Position numbers and translations under genes: made by a program. DNA of 43,179 nucleotides from an uncultured Porphyromonadaceae bacterium (lineage in GTDB: Bacteria > Bacteroidota > Bacteroidia > Bacteroidales > Muribaculaceae): positions 1-43,179 of the forward strand of contig CAMJZI010000009.1 of the NCBI GenBank assembly GCA_946410185.1, given 5' to 3'. Every line of letters starts with the position of its first letter. Within the stretch, counting starts at the first letter, position 1. Below are positions 41,246-43,179 of the stretch, piece after piece. Under the pieces are notes generated by a model. The model worked only from the letters and a program-made list of their open reading frames with translations. It was not told the origin of the DNA and searched no databases.

Positions 41246-42052
41246 ATGCCAACATGTAACAAAGCAATAACACGCATGGCTGTACTGCTCCTGCTGTGCA
41301 TCGCCTCCCTATCGACGACGGCCCAAGTGCCCGCACGTCCCGACCCGCCACGGCTGGTCAACGACTTTGCTGGCATTCTGGGTGACTGCCAGTGGCTCGA
41401 AGACTCGCTCGAAAAGATTGCCATGGAGACCAGCAACCAGATATGCGTGGTCACCATGAACGACTTTGGCGACTATGACAAGGCCATGATGGCCTACAGC
41501 ATTGGCGAGCAGTGGGGCGTGGGCAAGAAAGGGAACAACAACGGAGTTGTCATCCTCATCAAGCCCAAGACCCAGGAGAGCAAGGGCGAAGCTTTCATCG
41601 CTCCAGGCTATGGACTGGAAGGTGCCATTACCGATGCCACCAGCACACGCATCGTCAACCAGGAGATGATTCCTCACTTCAAGGAGAATGACTACCTGGG
41701 TGGCGTGTGGGCCGGTGCGCAGGTGGTGCGCGACTTGGCCATCGGCGAGTATAACGAGGAGGACTATGCCAACCAGGGCGACGATGACGACGCTCTTCTT
41801 GCCCTGATCCTGTTCATCGGTATCTTTGTCTTCTTCCTGTATGTGGCCCACAAGAGCAACAACGGCAATAACGGCAACCGCAACAACGGCGATACCGGCA
41901 CCTGGGGCGGACCCATCATCTTTACCAGTGGCAGTGACTGGGGACGCGGTGGCTCCTCGTGGGGTGGCGGTGGCTCCTTTGGCGGAGGCGGAAGCTGGGG
42001 TGGCTTCGGCGGAGGCTCCTTCGGCGGAGGCGGCGGAGGCGGCAGCTGGTAA
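41246..42052 (+). CDS. TPM-domain protein with signal peptide, membrane helix and Gly-rich tail (YgcG-like)
   Basis: The 268-residue product has a signal peptide, a TPM domain (LVNDFAGILG; VVTMNDFGDYDKAMMAYSIG; NNGVVILIKP; YGLEGAITDA), and a membrane helix (about 190-206). A tail of GGGGS- and GSFGGGG-like repeats with Trp follows. I chose the ATG at 41246; the frame runs open to 41195, inside the previous gene. An ATG at 41276 is also possible. It forms an operon with lemA and the short TPM gene. Confidence 0.88.
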   Translation: MPTCNKAITRMAVLLLLCIASLSTTAQVPARPDPPRLVNDFAGILGDCQWLEDSLEKIAMETSNQICVVTMNDFGDYDKAMMAYSIGEQWGVGKKGNNNGVVILIKPKTQESKGEAFIAPGYGLEGAITDATSTRIVNQEMIPHFKENDYLGGVWAGAQVVRDLAIGEYNEEDYANQGDDDDALLALILFIGIFVFFLYVAHKSNNGNNGNRNNGDTGTWGGPIIFTSGSDWGRGGSSWGGGGSFGGGGSWGGFGGGSFGGGGGGGSW

Positions 42053-42111
42053 CCCGTTAGATACTAGATACTAGCCGGTCGAGGGTGGATGCTGCTCTAA
42101 ACCTTAAACTT

Positions 42112-42148
42112 AAGTTCCAAAAGCTTGATGCTTTTGGAACTTGTTTTA
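42112..42148. terminator. Bidirectional terminator between the TPM operon and recO
   Basis: A perfect 13-bp stem, AAGTTCCAAAAGC (42112-42124) and GCTTTTGGAACTT (42130-42142), has a TTGAT loop and is followed by GTTTTA. The A-rich left flank would serve recO on the other strand. Confidence 0.85.
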
Positions 42149-42871
42149 TACAAACAGTTGCTTGAGGATGTCGGGCGAGCGCAACGTGCCTATGGCGGCA
42201 TTGTGCAGGCGGTAGTAACTGATGATGACATCGAGCATGCGGTTGCGCTCCTCGCGGTTGAAGCGGAACGCCTTCATGTTACCGAAAGTCATGCGCGACA
42301 ACAGATAGATGACCTGCGCCTCACGCGGCTGCAGATGCATGTGGCCCCGCACGGTTCCTGGCACAAACACACCGTCGGTCATGTCAAACCAGTAGCCGCT
42401 GCGGTAACCCTCCACATTGGGCTGAATGCCCAGATGCGCCCCGAGATGATACAGAAAACAGATGTGGAAATTGGCAATCTGGTCTGGCATCTGTTCCAAC
42501 AGCTGCACCGACTGCTCGATGTAGCTGAACAGCGCAGCGTTGCCCTCGGGCTCCTGAATGACATGAGCCAGCAGCTCGCTCACAAACAGGGCGATAGCGT
42601 TTTTCATGGGGTCACTGTAAATGGTTGCCAGCGGATAGTTGCGGCGCACCTCACGCAGTAGCGACAGGTCGCGGCCGCTGCGAACAGCGGCTTCCAGATC
42701 TACCAGCGACAGGGGCATGAGCAGTGCATTGCGCATCCGAGCGGCATGCGTTTTGCCCTGCTGCACGGCAAATGACATCAGCCCGCGCCCATCGGTATAG
42801 ATGTGCACGATATTGTGCTTGTCGCTGTAACGGATGGTATTGAGAACGATGCCCCTTAATTTCTCATACAT
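42146..42871 (-). CDS. recO: DNA repair protein RecO
   Basis: RecO helps load RecA at single-stranded gaps with RecR. The 241-residue product has the N-terminal OB fold (GIVLNTIRYSDKHNIVHIYT; GLMSFAVQQGKT) and the helical C-terminal domain (SELLAHVIQE; FHICFLYHLGAHLGIQPN). The zinc-binding cysteines seen in many RecO proteins are missing. It converges with the TPM operon and shares a terminator with it. Confidence 0.9.
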   Translation of the reverse strand: MYEKLRGIVLNTIRYSDKHNIVHIYTDGRGLMSFAVQQGKTHAARMRNALLMPLSLVDLEAAVRSGRDLSLLREVRRNYPLATIYSDPMKNAIALFVSELLAHVIQEPEGNAALFSYIEQSVQLLEQMPDQIANFHICFLYHLGAHLGIQPNVEGYRSGYWFDMTDGVFVPGTVRGHMHLQPREAQVIYLLSRMTFGNMKAFRFNREERNRMLDVIISYYRLHNAAIGTLRSPDILKQLFV

Positions 42872-42955
42872 GCCGCTAATTTACTCATTATTTGGCAATC
42901 AGAAGGCAAAAAAATCCAAAATTCGCAACTTTTTCGGCTTTTCAAGGGGTTAAAT

Positions 42956-42986
42956 TTTGTCAATTCAAAAAATAGTTCTAATTTTG
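42956..42986 (+). promoter_or_regulatory. Promoter of tRNA-Glu
   Basis: TTTG at 42956-42959, a 19-bp spacer, and TAATTTTG at 42979-42986 match well, about 30 bp before the tRNA. Confidence 0.75.
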
Positions 42987-43016
42987 CAGTCGCTTTTGCG
43001 GAAAAATACCGCATTT

Positions 43017-43088
43017 GGCCCATTCGTCTATCGGCTAGGACGCAAGATTTTCATTCTTGAAAGAGCAGTTCGATTCTGCTATGGGCTA
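43017..43088 (+). tRNA. tRNA-Glu (anticodon TTC)
   Basis: The acceptor arm GGCCCAT (43017-43023) pairs with ATGGGCT (43081-43087), with a G-U first pair. The anticodon stem CAAGA/TCTTG encloses the loop TTTTCAT with anticodon TTC. The T loop TTCGATT is present. CCA is not encoded. Confidence 0.94.
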
Positions 43089-43128
43089 CTTTTTAACAAC
43101 TAAATATCAAAGTTTTATTATAACAATT

Positions 43129-43179
43129 ATGGCAAACCATAAATCAGCTATTAAGAGAATCCGTCAGAGCGAGACCCGC
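43129..43179 (+). CDS. rpsT: 30S ribosomal protein S20, 3' truncated by the window end
   Basis: The first 17 residues, MANHKSAIKRIRQSETR, are the typical start of S20, which binds 16S rRNA. The rest lies outside the window. It starts 40 bp after tRNA-Glu and may be partly co-transcribed with it. Confidence 0.93.
   Translation, partial: MANHKSAIKRIRQSETR

Noticed and set aside
1-43179. CRISPR array or phage/IS elements
   Set aside because: No spacer-like repeat array, transposase, integrase or phage structural gene was seen. The only direct repeats have no unique spacers.

Overview
The window is chromosomal DNA from a Bacteroidales-type Bacteroidota, most likely a gut lineage such as Muribaculaceae or a relative (lineage inferred, not tested). 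Three things point there. Most promoters fit the Bacteroidetes sigma-ABfr pattern (TTTG, a spacer of about 20 bp, then TAnnTTTG). Shine-Dalgarno sites are largely absent. Several gene families are typical of the phylum: a MYWTLELA-type DUF2795 protein, the PorX response regulator with a PglZ domain, the PorW/SprE lipoprotein, and a beta-flower protein.

Positions 1-13300 hold an accessory surface locus. A truncated S41 peptidase is followed by a large secreted protein (1305-6155) and, 3 bp later, a smaller secreted protein (6159-7232). A 63-bp tandem repeat separates these from a dockerin-tailed secreted protein (7813-9918). A 940-residue paralogue of the first large protein follows (10406-13228). 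The four proteins share modules in pairs. Two of them end in the same short C-terminal tail, which looks like a sorting signal. Each transcription unit has its own promoter, and three have clear hairpin terminators. The gap at 9990-10200 may hold a small RNA gene.

Positions 13400-18100 hold replication and isoprenoid genes: rnhB and ispB on the minus strand, polA on the plus strand. PolA appears to have lost its proofreading residues. An AT-rich acyltransferase gene, probably acquired, lies between polA and tRNA-Pro(CGG). An AraC-type regulator follows.

Positions 20500-25700 carry the minus-strand operon rimP-nusA-infB-folK. Positions 26100-33800 carry a plus-strand run: a small membrane protein, porW/sprE, porX, tsaE, birA and a LOG-family gene. 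PorW and PorX homologues are linked to the type IX secretion system in other Bacteroidota, so the window may contain both secretion factors and candidate cargo.

Positions 33900-43179 are mixed housekeeping and hypothetical genes. They include a two-lobed beta-flower protein, a cobalamin adenosyltransferase, DUF2795, a zinc-ribbon/FtsK-gamma membrane protein, a GYF-domain membrane protein, a LytS/LytTR two-component pair, a lemA-TPM-TPM operon, recO, tRNA-Glu(TTC) and the start of rpsT.
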